64,000 bases of DNA, from positions 124,001 to 188,000 of the forward strand of contig NZ_VTKZ01000002.1 of assembly GCF_020514115.1 (NCBI RefSeq), in the 5' to 3' direction. A program made the position numbers and the translations under genes. The notes under the pieces were generated by a model, which was not told the DNA's origin, made no database searches, and saw only the letters and a list, made by a program, of their open reading frames with translations. Below, piece after piece: positions 19,728 to 29,185 of this stretch (the first letter of the stretch is position 1; every line of letters begins with the position of its first letter). This DNA comes from Synechococcus sp. MU1642 (GTDB taxonomy: Bacteria; Cyanobacteriota; Cyanobacteriia; PCC-6307; Cyanobiaceae).

Positions 19728-20444
19728 TCAGCCTTCGCTGTCACCACCACGCTGATCGTTAGAGCCATGGCGACCCTCATTGATCGCGTCAGCCAAACGA
19801 CCCAGGATCAGCTGCACAGAACGAACGGCGTCGTCGTTGCAGGGAATTGGTACCTCACAGAGGTCCGGATCGCAGTTGGTGTCCAGCATGGAGACCAAAG
19901 GGATGTCGAGCTTGCGGGCTTCCAGCACGGCATTCGACTCACGACGCTGGTCCACCAGGACCACCACATCAGGCAAGCGACGCATGTTCTTGAGGCCACC
20001 CAAATACTTCTGGAGACGCTCGAGTTCACGACGCAGGACCGCACCCTCTTTCTTGGGGCGCATAGCGATAGCGCCACTGGACTCCATCCGCTCAAGATCC
20101 TTGAGACGGTCGATCCGGGCCTTCATGGTGGTCCAGTTGGTGAGCATGCCGCCCAACCAGCGCTGGTTGACATAGGAGGCTCCGCAGCGGGCTGCTTCAA
20201 GCGCCACCACTTCAGAGGCTTGCTTCTTGGTACCGACGAAGAGAAAACGCTTGCCGCTGCGGGCAGCAGAACGAGTCCACTTGTAGGCATTGTTCATGCA
20301 GACGGCGGTCTGCACGAGGTCGATGATGTGAACGCCGTTGCGCGCGCAATAGATGTAGCGCGACATCTTGGGGTTCCAACGACGGGTCTGGTGCCCAAAG
20401 TGGGCACCAGCCTCCATCATCTCGGCAAGGGTTACGACAGCCAT
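19728..20444 (-). CDS. rpsB: 30S ribosomal protein S2
   Basis: Structural protein of the small ribosomal subunit. 238 aa from ATG 20444, the start that gives the universal N-terminus '[20 protein letters not shown]'; a longer frame from 20498 adds a non-conserved leader. Other family stretches are [15 protein letters not shown] and '[14 protein letters not shown]'. The C-terminal acidic/Gly tail is lineage-specific. First gene of rpsB-tsf. Confidence 0.97.
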   Translation of the reverse strand: MAVVTLAEMMEAGAHFGHQTRRWNPKMSRYIYCARNGVHIIDLVQTAVCMNNAYKWTRSAARSGKRFLFVGTKKQASEVVALEAARCGASYVNQRWLGGMLTNWTTMKARIDRLKDLERMESSGAIAMRPKKEGAVLRRELERLQKYLGGLKNMRRLPDVVVLVDQRRESNAVLEARKLDIPLVSMLDTNCDPDLCEVPIPCNDDAVRSVQLILGRLADAINEGRHGSNDQRGGDSEG

Positions 20445-20574
20445 GGATTGAGGGTTTCGGGTTCGCCTCCACCTGCCAGGGACCTGAACAACCAGCATGA
20501 GCTGGTCTCACGGTGCACCCGAAACGGGCAGGTGTGCGGAGTGAAAGGACCTATAGAAGCTATCAAAACGTTGA

Positions 20575-21507
20575 TCAGCGAAGTCCCGCCGCTCTGGCTT
20601 CACGGAACAGAGCACGCACACCAATGAGATTGAGGGGCAAACGAAGCAGCTCCATCGCCGTTCCCGGATAGCCATGCCTGATCAGCCAGCGGAGCAGCGG
20701 GCTAAGGCTGGAGGGATTGATCAGCCCGCCGAGGTTGAGCACTTCCCAGAGGATGCGATGGAACCAGGTGAACTGGATGATCAGCCGCACCCGTTTGGTT
20801 GGATGTTTGCGGTAGAAGACAAGCCCCATACGGGCCCGTTCTCCCTCCACTTCCACAAGGCGGGAGATTTGGTCGAGGGTCAGGGCGGGGTGCCAGTGGT
20901 AACCGACCGCGTCTGGACACTTCACCAACTCAACCCCCATCCGCCGCAGGCGCTCGCCCAGTTCCAGGTCCTCCCAGCCGTATAAGCGAAAACCGGTATC
21001 GAACAGGCCTGAACGTTCCAGGACCTCCCGATCAATGGCCACATTCCCGGTGGCGAAATAAGCCCAGGACAAGTCACGTAATTTGTGGCGTTCCGAGCAA
21101 GGTGCTTCGAAGTTGGCGGTGTTGATGACAGCGCCATAGGTGAAGCAGAGCCGATCACCACGCCGGTGCCAACACTGCTTCAACGCCCGTGCATGGGTGG
21201 CCAGAAAGGTCTCTGTGACCACCAGGTCGCTGTCGATGAAGACGATCACATCACCACGGGCGTGATCCACGCCGCGGTTCCGACCCTCCGCAGGGCCACC
21301 GTGCTCCTGCTCAATCAGGCGCACATGAGAAAAACGAATGGCTTGTTCCCTCAGCCACGACGGCGTTCCATCGCTGGAACCGTCGTCGACCACAACAACT
21401 TCGTAGTCCTGAAGAGCTCCAGCAAGCTGCTGATCTTCTAGTGCCGAGAGGCATTTCTCGAGGATCGGGCGTCGGTTGTATGTCGGAATAACGACGCTGA
21501 CGAACAT
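20575..21507 (-). CDS. Family 2 glycosyltransferase
   Basis: 310 aa cytoplasmic, peripheral enzyme predicted to transfer a sugar from a nucleotide-sugar donor to a glycan. GT-A fold motifs: VVIPTYNRRPILEKCL at the N-terminus, VVDDGSSDGTP, the metal-binding 'IDSDLV' (DXD-like), and 'RLYGWEDLELGERLRRMG' with the catalytic-base ED pair. Substrate cannot be told. It stands alone between rpsB and a strong terminator, so no pathway is implied by neighbours. Confidence 0.85.
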   Translation of the reverse strand: MFVSVVIPTYNRRPILEKCLSALEDQQLAGALQDYEVVVVDDGSSDGTPSWLREQAIRFSHVRLIEQEHGGPAEGRNRGVDHARGDVIVFIDSDLVVTETFLATHARALKQCWHRRGDRLCFTYGAVINTANFEAPCSERHKLRDLSWAYFATGNVAIDREVLERSGLFDTGFRLYGWEDLELGERLRRMGVELVKCPDAVGYHWHPALTLDQISRLVEVEGERARMGLVFYRKHPTKRVRLIIQFTWFHRILWEVLNLGGLINPSSLSPLLRWLIRHGYPGTAMELLRLPLNLIGVRALFREARAAGLR

Positions 21508-21548
21508 CGCGACAGCCGATGCAGAAGGGAGCCCACCCTACGAACAAT

Positions 21549-21577
21549 AAAAAAGGGGGCCCTAAGGCCCCCTTTTT
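21549..21577. terminator. Strong bidirectional Rho-independent terminator
   Basis: AAAAAGGGGGCC, loop CTAA, then GGCCCCCTTTTT: a GC stem flanked by A and T tracts, so it can work on both strands. It lies just past the end of the leftward small basic protein gene and just upstream of the glycosyltransferase, and so separates the two. Confidence 0.9.
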
Positions 21578-21598
21578 GTGGATGATTTGATCCGCTGC

Positions 21599-21754
21599 TC
21601 AGTCGGCGGCACCACCATTGTTGGCTGTTCCGGTCACACCGTTACCAGCTCCTTCACCGCGGCCATCGTTCCGCATCTTGCGTTTCTTGAACTTGCGCGC
21701 GTAAGCGCGGTTCCGCTCCTGCTTTTCTTTCTTCAGGTTTCTGCGCTTGGCCAT
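21599..21754 (-). CDS. Small highly basic protein, unknown function
   Basis: 51 aa from ATG 21754, below usual ORF cut-offs. The first half is extremely basic and helical (MAKRRNLKKEKQERNRAYAR, then KFKKRKMR); the second half is Gly/Asn-rich and ends in AAD. Composition resembles small ribosome- or nucleic-acid-binding proteins; that is inference. The strong terminator at 21549-21577 follows 22 bp downstream, which supports a transcribed gene. Confidence 0.75.
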   Translation of the reverse strand: MAKRRNLKKEKQERNRAYARKFKKRKMRNDGRGEGAGNGVTGTANNGGAAD

Positions 21755-21790
21755 GCGGAACTGCGGGCTCTGATATCAACTTTCATCTTA

Positions 21791-22468
21791 CTAAACAGCA
21801 TTCATTAGTCGTCCATCCTCCATTTGGAGCAGGCGATCGGCGACATCAACGATGCGCGGGTCATGGGTCACCATCAGCACCGCGCAGGATTGTTCACGGG
21901 CCAGTCGGCGAAGCAGCTCCACCACCTCCCTGCCCGTGCGGCTGTCCAATGCAGCGGTGGGTTCATCAGCAAGGAGCAGCCGAGGGGTTGCGGCAAGGGC
22001 ACGGGCAATGGCAACCCGTTGCTTCTGTCCTCCGGACAAGTCGTGAGGAACTTTGGCCATGTGGTCCTCCAGACCTACGGCGCGGAGCCACTGACGGGCT
22101 TCATCCCGACGAGCCCTGTAGCTGAGACCAGGCAGAAGATCGGCTCCCATCTGCACGTTCTGTTCTGCAGTGAGGCAGCGCAGGAGGTTGTGGCCCTGAA
22201 AAATCATCCCAATGCACCGGCGCACCTGCTGGCGGCGCCGACGGCCGGCCCCATGAAGCGCTTGACCAAGCACCGACACCTGGCCCTGCTGAACAGTCCG
22301 CAAGGCGCCGATCAAGGTGAGCAGCGTTGTCTTGCCACAGCCGGAGGGACCGGTCAGCAAAACCACTTCGCCTGGCTCAATACTGAAGCTGATGTTCTGA
22401 AGAACCTCGCGGCGCATCTCCCCTTGGCCGAAGGCATGGGAGAGGTTGTCGACAACAACAGTTGCCAT
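21791..22468 (-). CDS. devA: DevA-type ABC exporter ATP-binding protein
   Basis: ATPase of a MacB/DevBCA-like tripartite exporter. Walker A GPSGCGKTTLLTL, signature LSGGQKQRVAIARAL, Walker B LLLADEPTAALD, switch His in MVTHDPRI. The start at ATG 22468 shares one base with the devC stop (TGATG); a longer frame to 22534 lies within devC and is spurious. Last gene of pcyA-devB-devC-devA. The substrate is unknown; in heterocyst formers DevBCA exports envelope glycolipids, which a unicellular strain would not need. Confidence 0.9.
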   Translation of the reverse strand: MATVVVDNLSHAFGQGEMRREVLQNISFSIEPGEVVLLTGPSGCGKTTLLTLIGALRTVQQGQVSVLGQALHGAGRRRRQQVRRCIGMIFQGHNLLRCLTAEQNVQMGADLLPGLSYRARRDEARQWLRAVGLEDHMAKVPHDLSGGQKQRVAIARALAATPRLLLADEPTAALDSRTGREVVELLRRLAREQSCAVLMVTHDPRIVDVADRLLQMEDGRLMNAV

Positions 22469-23637
22469 CAGAAGATCTCCGCGGGGTCTGCATCGATGAG
22501 ACGACGCATGGCAAGAAGCGACGACAACATGCACATCACCAGGATCATCACCAGCACGGTCAACGCTCGGGAAAAATCCATACCGACGGGCAGCTTGGTG
22601 GCGTCACGAACGAACGAGTACAGACCCTGACCAGCCAGGTAGGCGGGGACGTATCCCATCACCGCCAGGTAGAAGCCCTCACGGACCACCACCCCCAATA
22701 GATGACTGAGGCGATAGCCCATCGCCATCAAGGTGGCGTACTCCGGCAGGTGATCACTCACATCGGTGTAGAGCACTTGGTACACGATCACGCAGCCCAC
22801 CACGAAGCCCATGGCTGCGCCGAGGGTGAAGATGAAACCGATGGAGGTGCTGCTCTTCCAGTAGTTCTGCTCGAAATCGATGAAGCCTTGCTTGGTCAGC
22901 ACCAAAACATCTTTGGGCAGTCGCTGGCTTAATCGGGACACCACCTGCTGAGGATCCGCTCCTGGCTTCAACCGCACCAGACCCACTTCGATGGCCCCAG
23001 GCGGCTTCTGAGGCATCAGATCGAGGAACGTCTCGGTGCTCGTGAGCAGGTTGCCATCGGCACCAAAACTGGTGCCGAGGCTCACCAGACCCGCGACCCG
23101 GACGCGGTTGCCAGCGATCTCGGTTTCCACCACCCGGCCATCGCGGTACCAATCAGCAATGGGTCCAAATTCAGGGCGTGACAGCTGATCAAACAGGATC
23201 CGCCCTTTCTGCTTGAGAGCGTCGGTTTTCTCAGCCAGGGAGGGGTCAACAAAGAAGGGGTCGTCGGGATTGAAGCCCAATGCCAGGATCGACCGGTTGC
23301 GCCGCGTTTCAGGGTTGCGCCAGAGCATCAGCCCCCAGTGCACCTGAGTCACCCCATCGACATCGGGATCAGCCAGGGTCTGAACCAGCCGCCGCCTTGG
23401 AAAGGCTTCCATGCTCACGGAGCTGGCGGAGCGGGGACTGATCAGAACGACATCGGCATCGAACAGCCGGTGCGCCGTGACGCTGGCATCAAAGAGGCCA
23501 TCACGGAATCCGAGCTGCATGAACATCAGAATTCCCGCAAAGCTGATGCCGGCAAGTGCCACCAGCAAGCGAAAGGGCTGGCGCGTCAGCAACAGCCAGG
23601 AGAGAGGAATCCGACGGCCCCGCCAGAACCGGTTCAT
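22468..23637 (-). CDS. devC: DevC-type ABC exporter permease
   Basis: 389 aa FtsX/MacB-like permease. One N-terminal membrane helix (LLVALAGISFAGILMFMQLG), a large periplasmic domain (about residues 45-260), then three C-terminal helices including 'IGFIFTLGAAMGFVVGCVIV', the usual DevC topology. Overlaps devB by four bases (ATGA) and devA by one, so it is translationally coupled on both sides. Partner of the DevB adaptor. Confidence 0.92.
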   Translation of the reverse strand: MNRFWRGRRIPLSWLLLTRQPFRLLVALAGISFAGILMFMQLGFRDGLFDASVTAHRLFDADVVLISPRSASSVSMEAFPRRRLVQTLADPDVDGVTQVHWGLMLWRNPETRRNRSILALGFNPDDPFFVDPSLAEKTDALKQKGRILFDQLSRPEFGPIADWYRDGRVVETEIAGNRVRVAGLVSLGTSFGADGNLLTSTETFLDLMPQKPPGAIEVGLVRLKPGADPQQVVSRLSQRLPKDVLVLTKQGFIDFEQNYWKSSTSIGFIFTLGAAMGFVVGCVIVYQVLYTDVSDHLPEYATLMAMGYRLSHLLGVVVREGFYLAVMGYVPAYLAGQGLYSFVRDATKLPVGMDFSRALTVLVMILVMCMLSSLLAMRRLIDADPAEIF

Positions 23638-24530
23638 GGATCGAAGCGGGCGATTACCTTCAAACCAGCCAGACGGCTGACCTTGGCGGCATCTTTAGGG
23701 TTGAGCACCACATCAACCACAACAACGCGGGCGTCGGCATCGCCGGTGGGATCGGTGGAGAGAACAGACCGTTGTTCCACCTGCGGGCTGATGCGCAAAA
23801 CGCTACCGAGGAGTTCACCGCGGAAACCACCGTTCTCGCTGGTGAGGCGTACAGACTGGTCGGTGCGGATTCGGGAGATGTCCGATTCGTAAACCTCGAT
23901 GCTGGCCTGCATCGCCTGGTTGGCACCCACATCCATCACCCCCTCCGCACCAGGGCGCTCGCCTGCACGGGCGTGCAGCTTGAGCACAACACCATCAAGG
24001 GGCGAGATCAGCTGGCTCAGCCTGAGGTCGGCTAGAAGCCCTTTGCGCTCTGCCAAGGCCTGATCCCGCCTTCCCTGAAGGCGCACCAACTCTTCACGCT
24101 TGTTGTCCACCAGAGTCAACTCGGCAGCACCCCAATCCGCGGCTTTGCTGAAGCGCTCCACCTCAATGGCCTGAAGACGAATCTCCTGGTGGAGGCTGCG
24201 CAATTCCGCGTCGACACGCTCTAGATCAGCGAGGAGGCCATCACGGTGATCGAACGACGCCAACACCTGGCCCCGCTTGATCAGGTCACCCTCATTCACC
24301 TTGAGGACTGCCACCCGGGGTGTCCCCGCCATCCCCGCATTGGGTGCCGCCAGATTGCGGATGTCCCCAGCCGGCTGCAGCTGCCCCAGGGCAGCAACCG
24401 CTTCCGGACTAACCGTGCGTGCAGGCAGCGGTTCAACCGGCTTGGGTTCGGGCGTCGGCCGAAGCAACCAGCCCCCGATGACAGCAATTAGCAAACTCCC
24501 AGCCAGAACAGACCAGCGCTTGGGGGTCAT
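23634..24530 (-). CDS. devB: DevB-type membrane fusion (HlyD-like) protein
   Basis: 298 aa adaptor linking the DevC/DevA pump to an outer-membrane channel. N-terminal signal anchor (VLAGSLLIAVIGGWLL), lipoyl-type half motifs (VNEGDLIKRGQVLASFD and 'LISPLDGVVLKLHARAGE'), and a central coiled coil (about residues 90-170). ATG 24530 shares one base with the pcyA stop, which fixes the start. No TolC-like partner is in the window. Confidence 0.9.
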   Translation of the reverse strand: MTPKRWSVLAGSLLIAVIGGWLLRPTPEPKPVEPLPARTVSPEAVAALGQLQPAGDIRNLAAPNAGMAGTPRVAVLKVNEGDLIKRGQVLASFDHRDGLLADLERVDAELRSLHQEIRLQAIEVERFSKAADWGAAELTLVDNKREELVRLQGRRDQALAERKGLLADLRLSQLISPLDGVVLKLHARAGERPGAEGVMDVGANQAMQASIEVYESDISRIRTDQSVRLTSENGGFRGELLGSVLRISPQVEQRSVLSTDPTGDADARVVVVDVVLNPKDAAKVSRLAGLKVIARFDP

Positions 24531-25273
24531 CAGAGTTCCGGTGGGTTGTCGAAAAGAAGTATGTCGATGTAGCGATCGGCCCAGGCGGAATCGAAGGCCT
24601 TCTCGAGCACGCGGCGGGTCTTGTCGTTGCGTTTTTGCTGAAGGCAATAGTTCAACTGACCCTGGTATCGGCGGACTGTAGTGAGAGCCTTTGACGATTC
24701 GGGAGTCGCTTCCATCACGCTGGTAGCCATCACCTGCAGGTAGTGGCTCACCAACTCCAAGAAAGCCGCTTCCTCGTCAGCACCATCGGGGCGGATGAAG
24801 CACACCTTTTTCGAAAAGATGACTGATCCCCATGCCGGCAGGTCCCGAACCTGACGGAACGCCGGCCAGGGCTTGGCCTCAAGCCGCTGAATCAACTGCT
24901 CCGGCAGGGCATCGGAGGTGGGGGAAAGATCGACAATCGCGGCGGAAACGCCAGCGGGGCCCGTCACGATGTCGGCACCGAAAATCGGCAGGTCGTAATG
25001 GGGATCGGGGAACCAGACGCTGTGGAGGATCTGAAGTCCGTTGCCGAGTCGCGCAACCTCTAAATGAAGCTTGCGAAGGCCGATGCAGCGAAAAAGCTCG
25101 TTGCCGATCGATAGGCCTTCACCATCGAGTTGGCCCTGGATGAAGCGCAAATCCTCATCGCAGGAAAGGATCTCCAATCCGGGCAATCCCGCCCAGGCAC
25201 TACGGATCGACGCCGCCAAGGCATGCACAAGGGGGTGCTGTCCTGGCGGTGGCGCCAGCGGCTTGGGCTGCAT
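24530..25273 (-). CDS. pcyA: Phycocyanobilin:ferredoxin oxidoreductase
   Basis: Reduces biliverdin IXalpha in four electron steps to phycocyanobilin, the chromophore of phycocyanin and allophycocyanin. 247 aa. PcyA features: '[18 protein letters not shown]' with the Glu of the active site, '[20 protein letters not shown]' with the catalytic His/Asp region, and '[19 protein letters not shown]' near the C-terminus. The start is ATG 25273; an upstream extension has no family similarity. The M16 peptidase gene begins 18 bp away on the other strand. The one-base overlap with devB makes pcyA first in a four-gene cluster. Confidence 0.95.
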   Translation of the reverse strand: MQPKPLAPPPGQHPLVHALAASIRSAWAGLPGLEILSCDEDLRFIQGQLDGEGLSIGNELFRCIGLRKLHLEVARLGNGLQILHSVWFPDPHYDLPIFGADIVTGPAGVSAAIVDLSPTSDALPEQLIQRLEAKPWPAFRQVRDLPAWGSVIFSKKVCFIRPDGADEEAAFLELVSHYLQVMATSVMEATPESSKALTTVRRYQGQLNYCLQQKRNDKTRRVLEKAFDSAWADRYIDILLFDNPPEL

Positions 25274-25291
25274 CGAAGGGGCAGGCACAGA

Positions 25292-26575
25292 ATGGAACTT
25301 TGCCACGCAGTTCTGAACCTTCCGTTCTCCGGTCCCCCACTGGACCATTGGACCCTCCCCAACGGAGTGCGCTGCGTGTCGGCCAACATGCCGGATGCAC
25401 CCCTGACCTGTCTCGATCTCTGGTGCCGTGCCGGCAGTGCCAGTGAACAGCCAGGGGAAGAGGGCATGGCCCATTTCCTGGAGCACATGGTGTTCAAGGG
25501 AAGTGAACGGCTGGCCGCAGGGGCGTTCGACGAGGCCATCGAAGCTCTTGGGGGCAGCAGCAATGCCGCAACAGGCTTTGATGACGTCCACTTCCACGTG
25601 CTGACACCGCCGGAACGTGCCCGCGAGGCGTTGGATCTGCTGCTCGAACTGGTGTTACTGCCAAGCCTCGAACGAGACGGGTTCAACACGGAACGGGGGG
25701 TGGTGCTTGAGGAGATCGCTCAATACGCCGATCAACCCAATGAACAAGTGCTGCAACTGCTTTTGAGCAAGGGCTGTGACCAGCATCCCTACGGGCGACC
25801 CATCCTGGGTACACCCCGCAGCCTGGAGGGCATGACTTCCGAGGCCATGCGTGCGTTTCATCAGCGGCAGTACCGCGGTTCCAACTGCTGCCTGGCGATG
25901 GCCGGGCCTGCATCAGCGGAGCTGCGCAGTGCCCTGGGGGCCTCGGCTCTGTCGGGCCTCCTGGATGCCTCTGATCCGTCATCACCGTCATCCCCCCTGA
26001 GCGTGCGTCCTGGACGCGAGAGCGTTGTTGTGGACCGGCTCGAATCCGCTCGACTTCTGATGCTCTGGGGAGCACCCCAGGCCAAGGATCAGCCAGGCGT
26101 GATGGCAGCTGATCTCGCTACAACCCTGCTCGGGGAAGGACGACGCAGCCGTCTCGTGAACCGCTTGAGGGAGGAACTGCAGATCGTTGAAAGTGTGTCG
26201 ATGGACCTCTCCGTTCTGGAGCAGGGAAGCCTGATCACCCTTGAGGTGATCTGTCCGGACGAGCATCTGGAAGCTGTGGAAGCCGAAGTGAACCGGCAGC
26301 TGCGCGCCATGGGAGATGAGCTCGTCAGCGATCAGGAGCTGAAACGGGGCCAGCAGCTGGTGAGCAACGGACTGCGCTATGCGTTGGAATCGACGGGTCA
26401 GGTGTCTGGAATCAGCGCCAGCCAGACCCTGTGGGACCGGCAGCAGGATCTGCTTCACCCCCTGGCCTTCCTGCTGCCATGGACGCCCGAGCGGCTTCGC
26501 TCAGACTTTTTTCCCAGGCTTCAACCCGAACAGGCGTTTGTGCTGACCGCCAAGGCCAAGACGAAGAACGGATGA
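25292..26575 (+). CDS. M16 zinc metallopeptidase, catalytic subunit
   Basis: Processing-peptidase family protein. The inverted zinc motif HFLEH lies about 70 residues in, and the downstream glutamate region '[17 protein letters not shown]' supplies the third zinc ligand, so this subunit should be active. 427 aa from ATG 25292. It overlaps the next M16 gene as ATGA, and the two probably form a heterodimer like mitochondrial processing peptidase. Substrate unknown. Only 18 bp separates its start from divergent pcyA. Confidence 0.92.
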   Translation: MELCHAVLNLPFSGPPLDHWTLPNGVRCVSANMPDAPLTCLDLWCRAGSASEQPGEEGMAHFLEHMVFKGSERLAAGAFDEAIEALGGSSNAATGFDDVHFHVLTPPERAREALDLLLELVLLPSLERDGFNTERGVVLEEIAQYADQPNEQVLQLLLSKGCDQHPYGRPILGTPRSLEGMTSEAMRAFHQRQYRGSNCCLAMAGPASAELRSALGASALSGLLDASDPSSPSSPLSVRPGRESVVVDRLESARLLMLWGAPQAKDQPGVMAADLATTLLGEGRRSRLVNRLREELQIVESVSMDLSVLEQGSLITLEVICPDEHLEAVEAEVNRQLRAMGDELVSDQELKRGQQLVSNGLRYALESTGQVSGISASQTLWDRQQDLLHPLAFLLPWTPERLRSDFFPRLQPEQAFVLTAKAKTKNG

Positions 26576-27828
26576 GCAACCCCGAACTGCTGATCGAACC
26601 GGTCTCTAGCCCGGGGATTCTGGCCGCAAAACTGCTGCTTCCTTTCGGCAGCGCAGACGACCCTGCCGGAACACGGGGCGCCCATGACCTGCTGGCATCC
26701 CTGCTCAGCCGAGGCTGTGGACAACACAACCACGTGGAGCTGGCGGACCTTGTTGAGGGATGCGGAGCTGGTCTGCGCTGCGATGCCCAGGAGGACGCAC
26801 TTGTGCTGAGCCTGCGCTGCACGGTGGAAGACGCAGGGCAGCTCCTGCCCCTGTTGGCACAGATGGTTCGTTCCCCCCAGCTTGAGCCCGGCCAGGTGGC
26901 CCTTGAGCGTTCACTCACGATTCAGGCCTTGCAACGGCAACGGGAGGACCCCTTCCATTGCGCCACGACCGGATGGAGACAGCTGGTCTATGGCAACGGG
27001 GGCTACGGCCACGACCCCATGGGCATCGCAGAGGAGCTGGTTGACCTGGATCGGGAGGCACTTCTTCCCCTGGCCGAACGGCTACCGCGGACGTCGAGCG
27101 TTCTCGCCCTGGCGGGCAGCGTCCCGGCAAAAATCATCGACACGATCGGCACGCTTGAGGACTTTTACGACTGGCCTCAGGGGAGCAGCAACGATCCCTC
27201 AGGCCGCCGGCCCTACGCCGAAGCGGTTGGGACCGAAACGATCCAGCTCGAACCAATGGACACCGAACAGGTGGTTCTGATGCTTGGGCAAGCGACGGTG
27301 GGGCATGGCCACCCGGATGAACTGGCGCTGCGTCTGCTGCAGTGCCATCTAGGGGTGGGCATGTCGAGTCTGCTGTTCCAGCGTCTTCGGGAAGACCATG
27401 GCGTGGCCTACGACGTGGCAGCTCACTTCCCTGCCCTGACGGGGCCTGCACCGTTTGTGCTGATGGCCTCCAGCGTGGAGGAGCGCTCAGAGCTAGCTCT
27501 AGACTTGCTCGTGAACATCTGGGATGAGCTGAGTGAGCAACCACTCAGTGAGGCCGCACTCGAGCTCGCACGGGCCAAGTACATCGGTCAGCTCGCCCAG
27601 GGCCTGCAGACCTGCTCCCAACGGGCGGAGCGACGCGTTCAGCTGAAGGCACAGGGGTTGCCCGACGATCATGACCAGCGCTGTGTTGAAGCTCTCGCGG
27701 GGCTGACACCGACGGATGTGCGCCGGGCAGCCAAAAGTTGGCTGAGCGAGCCACGACTCAGCCTGTGCGGAACCTCCAGTGCGCTAGAGCAGCTCGCCCG
27801 GCGCTGGCGGCGCCGAGCCGCTGCCTAG
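26572..27828 (+). CDS. M16 peptidase-like protein, non-catalytic subunit
   Basis: 418 aa. Aligned by eye with its upstream partner, the place of HxxEH is taken by GAHDLLASLL, so the zinc-binding Glu-His pair is missing and the protein is predicted inactive. The C-terminal family motif 'FQRLREDHGVAYDVAAHF' (Arg/Tyr pair that binds substrate) is kept, which fits a substrate-binding partner like the alpha subunit of processing peptidase. ATG 26572 overlaps the partner stop. The 3' end overlaps convergent sipA by four bases. Confidence 0.9.
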   Translation: MSNPELLIEPVSSPGILAAKLLLPFGSADDPAGTRGAHDLLASLLSRGCGQHNHVELADLVEGCGAGLRCDAQEDALVLSLRCTVEDAGQLLPLLAQMVRSPQLEPGQVALERSLTIQALQRQREDPFHCATTGWRQLVYGNGGYGHDPMGIAEELVDLDREALLPLAERLPRTSSVLALAGSVPAKIIDTIGTLEDFYDWPQGSSNDPSGRRPYAEAVGTETIQLEPMDTEQVVLMLGQATVGHGHPDELALRLLQCHLGVGMSSLLFQRLREDHGVAYDVAAHFPALTGPAPFVLMASSVEERSELALDLLVNIWDELSEQPLSEAALELARAKYIGQLAQGLQTCSQRAERRVQLKAQGLPDDHDQRCVEALAGLTPTDVRRAAKSWLSEPRLSLCGTSSALEQLARRWRRRAAA

Positions 27829-28052
27829 TCCGCCTCAGCGGCATCCACCGCATCCAGCCGGTCGAGAGGAATCAGAAACGTGCCCCGGCGAAAACGCACG
27901 GCAACCGTGTCCATCGGATGAAGCGCAACCACCTCGCCCACCTCACCGACCGCCACCAGATCAGGCGGTCTCAGCATCGGCATCGGATCCGCCGACTTGA
28001 GGTACGGAAGCTGCTGCGACAGGCGCAGGCGATCACCAATCGATACCGTCAT
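27825..28052 (-). CDS. sipA: SipA-like regulatory protein (DUF3148)
   Basis: 75 aa SH3-like small protein. It matches the SipA pattern: 'SIGDRLRLSQQLPYLKSADP', PMPMLRPPDLVAVGE, then VRFRRGTFLIPLDRL. In Synechococcus, SipA binds and activates the histidine kinase NblS, which controls photosynthesis and stress genes; applying that here is inference. ATG 28052 chosen because upstream codons lack similarity. Confidence 0.82.
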   Translation of the reverse strand: MTVSIGDRLRLSQQLPYLKSADPMPMLRPPDLVAVGEVGEVVALHPMDTVAVRFRRGTFLIPLDRLDAVDAAEAD

Positions 28053-28108
28053 CTGGACTGTGCAGGATCTGCATTGTCGAGCAGGATGGGCCGAGTTGTG
28101 CGAATGGT

Positions 28109-28678
28109 GTGAGGGCTCTCGCCTGCTGGTGCGGTGCCCTGGCGGGTCTGCTGGCAATCCTTATCGGTGGTCTTGTGCCGGCCGCGTTGTTCCTGCCTGC
28201 CCCCGATCCAATCATTCTCCCCCTGCCCGTCACATGGCAGGTGCCAGCTCTGCTTCTCTGCGCCATGGTCAGTGGACCGCGTGCCGCCGTGATGGCCGCT
28301 GTCGGCTATCTGTCCCTGGGATTGTTAAATCTGCCGGTGTTTCATGGCGGTGGAGGGTTGAGCTACGTGCTTGAACCGGGTTTCGGCTATCTGGCGGGCT
28401 TCGTTCCCGCGGCCTGGCTGACCGGTCGACTGGCGCAGCAGGAAGGGATGAATGACCTGCCCAGACAGTCGCTCTGCGCCCTTGCGGGACTGCTTGTTCT
28501 CCAGATCTGCGGGGTACTGAATCTCGCCCTCGGGGCTCTGCTGGGGCGATGGGCCCTTGGCTTCCCCGAGCTGCTGATGCAGTTTTCGATCGGTCCGCTA
28601 CTGGGTCAAATGCTGCTCTGCATCGGTGCAGGATTCCTCTCGGTTGTACTGCGCCGGTTGTTAGTTATCGAGCCATGA
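28109..28678 (+). CDS. bioY: Biotin transporter BioY (ECF S component)
   Basis: 189 aa membrane protein with five or six hydrophobic helices. It carries the BioY signature region around 'LNLPVFHGGGGLSYVLEPGF' and 'GYLAGFVPAAWL'. S component for biotin uptake; the energising ECF module is not nearby, and some BioY proteins work alone. GTG start at 28109. The stop overlaps lspA as ATGA. Confidence 0.92.
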   Translation: MRALACWCGALAGLLAILIGGLVPAALFLPAPDPIILPLPVTWQVPALLLCAMVSGPRAAVMAAVGYLSLGLLNLPVFHGGGGLSYVLEPGFGYLAGFVPAAWLTGRLAQQEGMNDLPRQSLCALAGLLVLQICGVLNLALGALLGRWALGFPELLMQFSIGPLLGQMLLCIGAGFLSVVLRRLLVIEP

Positions 28679-29151
28679 AGAGAGCACTTCCGCGTCGCTC
28701 AACCCTGTTGATCGCCCTGGTCATCGTGGTGGTGGATCAGCTGAGCAAGGCGGCTGCCTCCAGCGCTTTGCAAGGGAGTCAATCCCTACCCCTGCTGCCG
28801 CACCTGCTCTCCCTGCAATTGGTGCACAACACAGGCGCAGCCTTCAGTGTTTTAGAGAACTCCACTGCTCTGCTTGGGCTGCTCAGCTTTGGGGTTGGCA
28901 TTGGGCTGATCCTGTGGATCTGGCGTGAACAGGTGCTGCCGTTCTGGCAGGCCCTTGCCGCTGCGGCGCTTCTGGGCGGGACCCTGGGCAATGGTCTTGA
29001 TCGTTGGCGTCTCGGCCACGTGGTGGATTTTCTGGCGCTCCAACCGATCGATTTCCCGATCTTCAATGGGGCGGATGTCGCCATCAATCTCTCGGTGCTC
29101 TGCTTTGCCATCGACCTCATGACACGCCGGGGTGACAGCAGCCGTGGCTGA
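28675..29151 (+). CDS. lspA: Lipoprotein signal peptidase (signal peptidase II)
   Basis: Inner-membrane aspartyl protease that removes signal peptides from prolipoproteins. 158 aa, four transmembrane helices. Catalytic motifs: 'LGNGLDRWRLGHVVDFL' (first Asp) and 'FNGADVAINLSV' (second Asp). ATG 28675 overlaps the bioY stop (ATGA), so the pair is coupled. A predicted substrate, the lipoprotein gene at 57993-58454, is in the same window. Confidence 0.95.
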   Translation: MKRALPRRSTLLIALVIVVVDQLSKAAASSALQGSQSLPLLPHLLSLQLVHNTGAAFSVLENSTALLGLLSFGVGIGLILWIWREQVLPFWQALAAAALLGGTLGNGLDRWRLGHVVDFLALQPIDFPIFNGADVAINLSVLCFAIDLMTRRGDSSRG

Positions 29152-29185
29152 CCCAAACTTGCCCTGAGGCTGGTGTGACGCAGGC

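Noticed and set aside
19662-20627. 321-codon plus-strand frame
   Set aside because: Antisense to rpsB and its spacer; no protein-like pattern.
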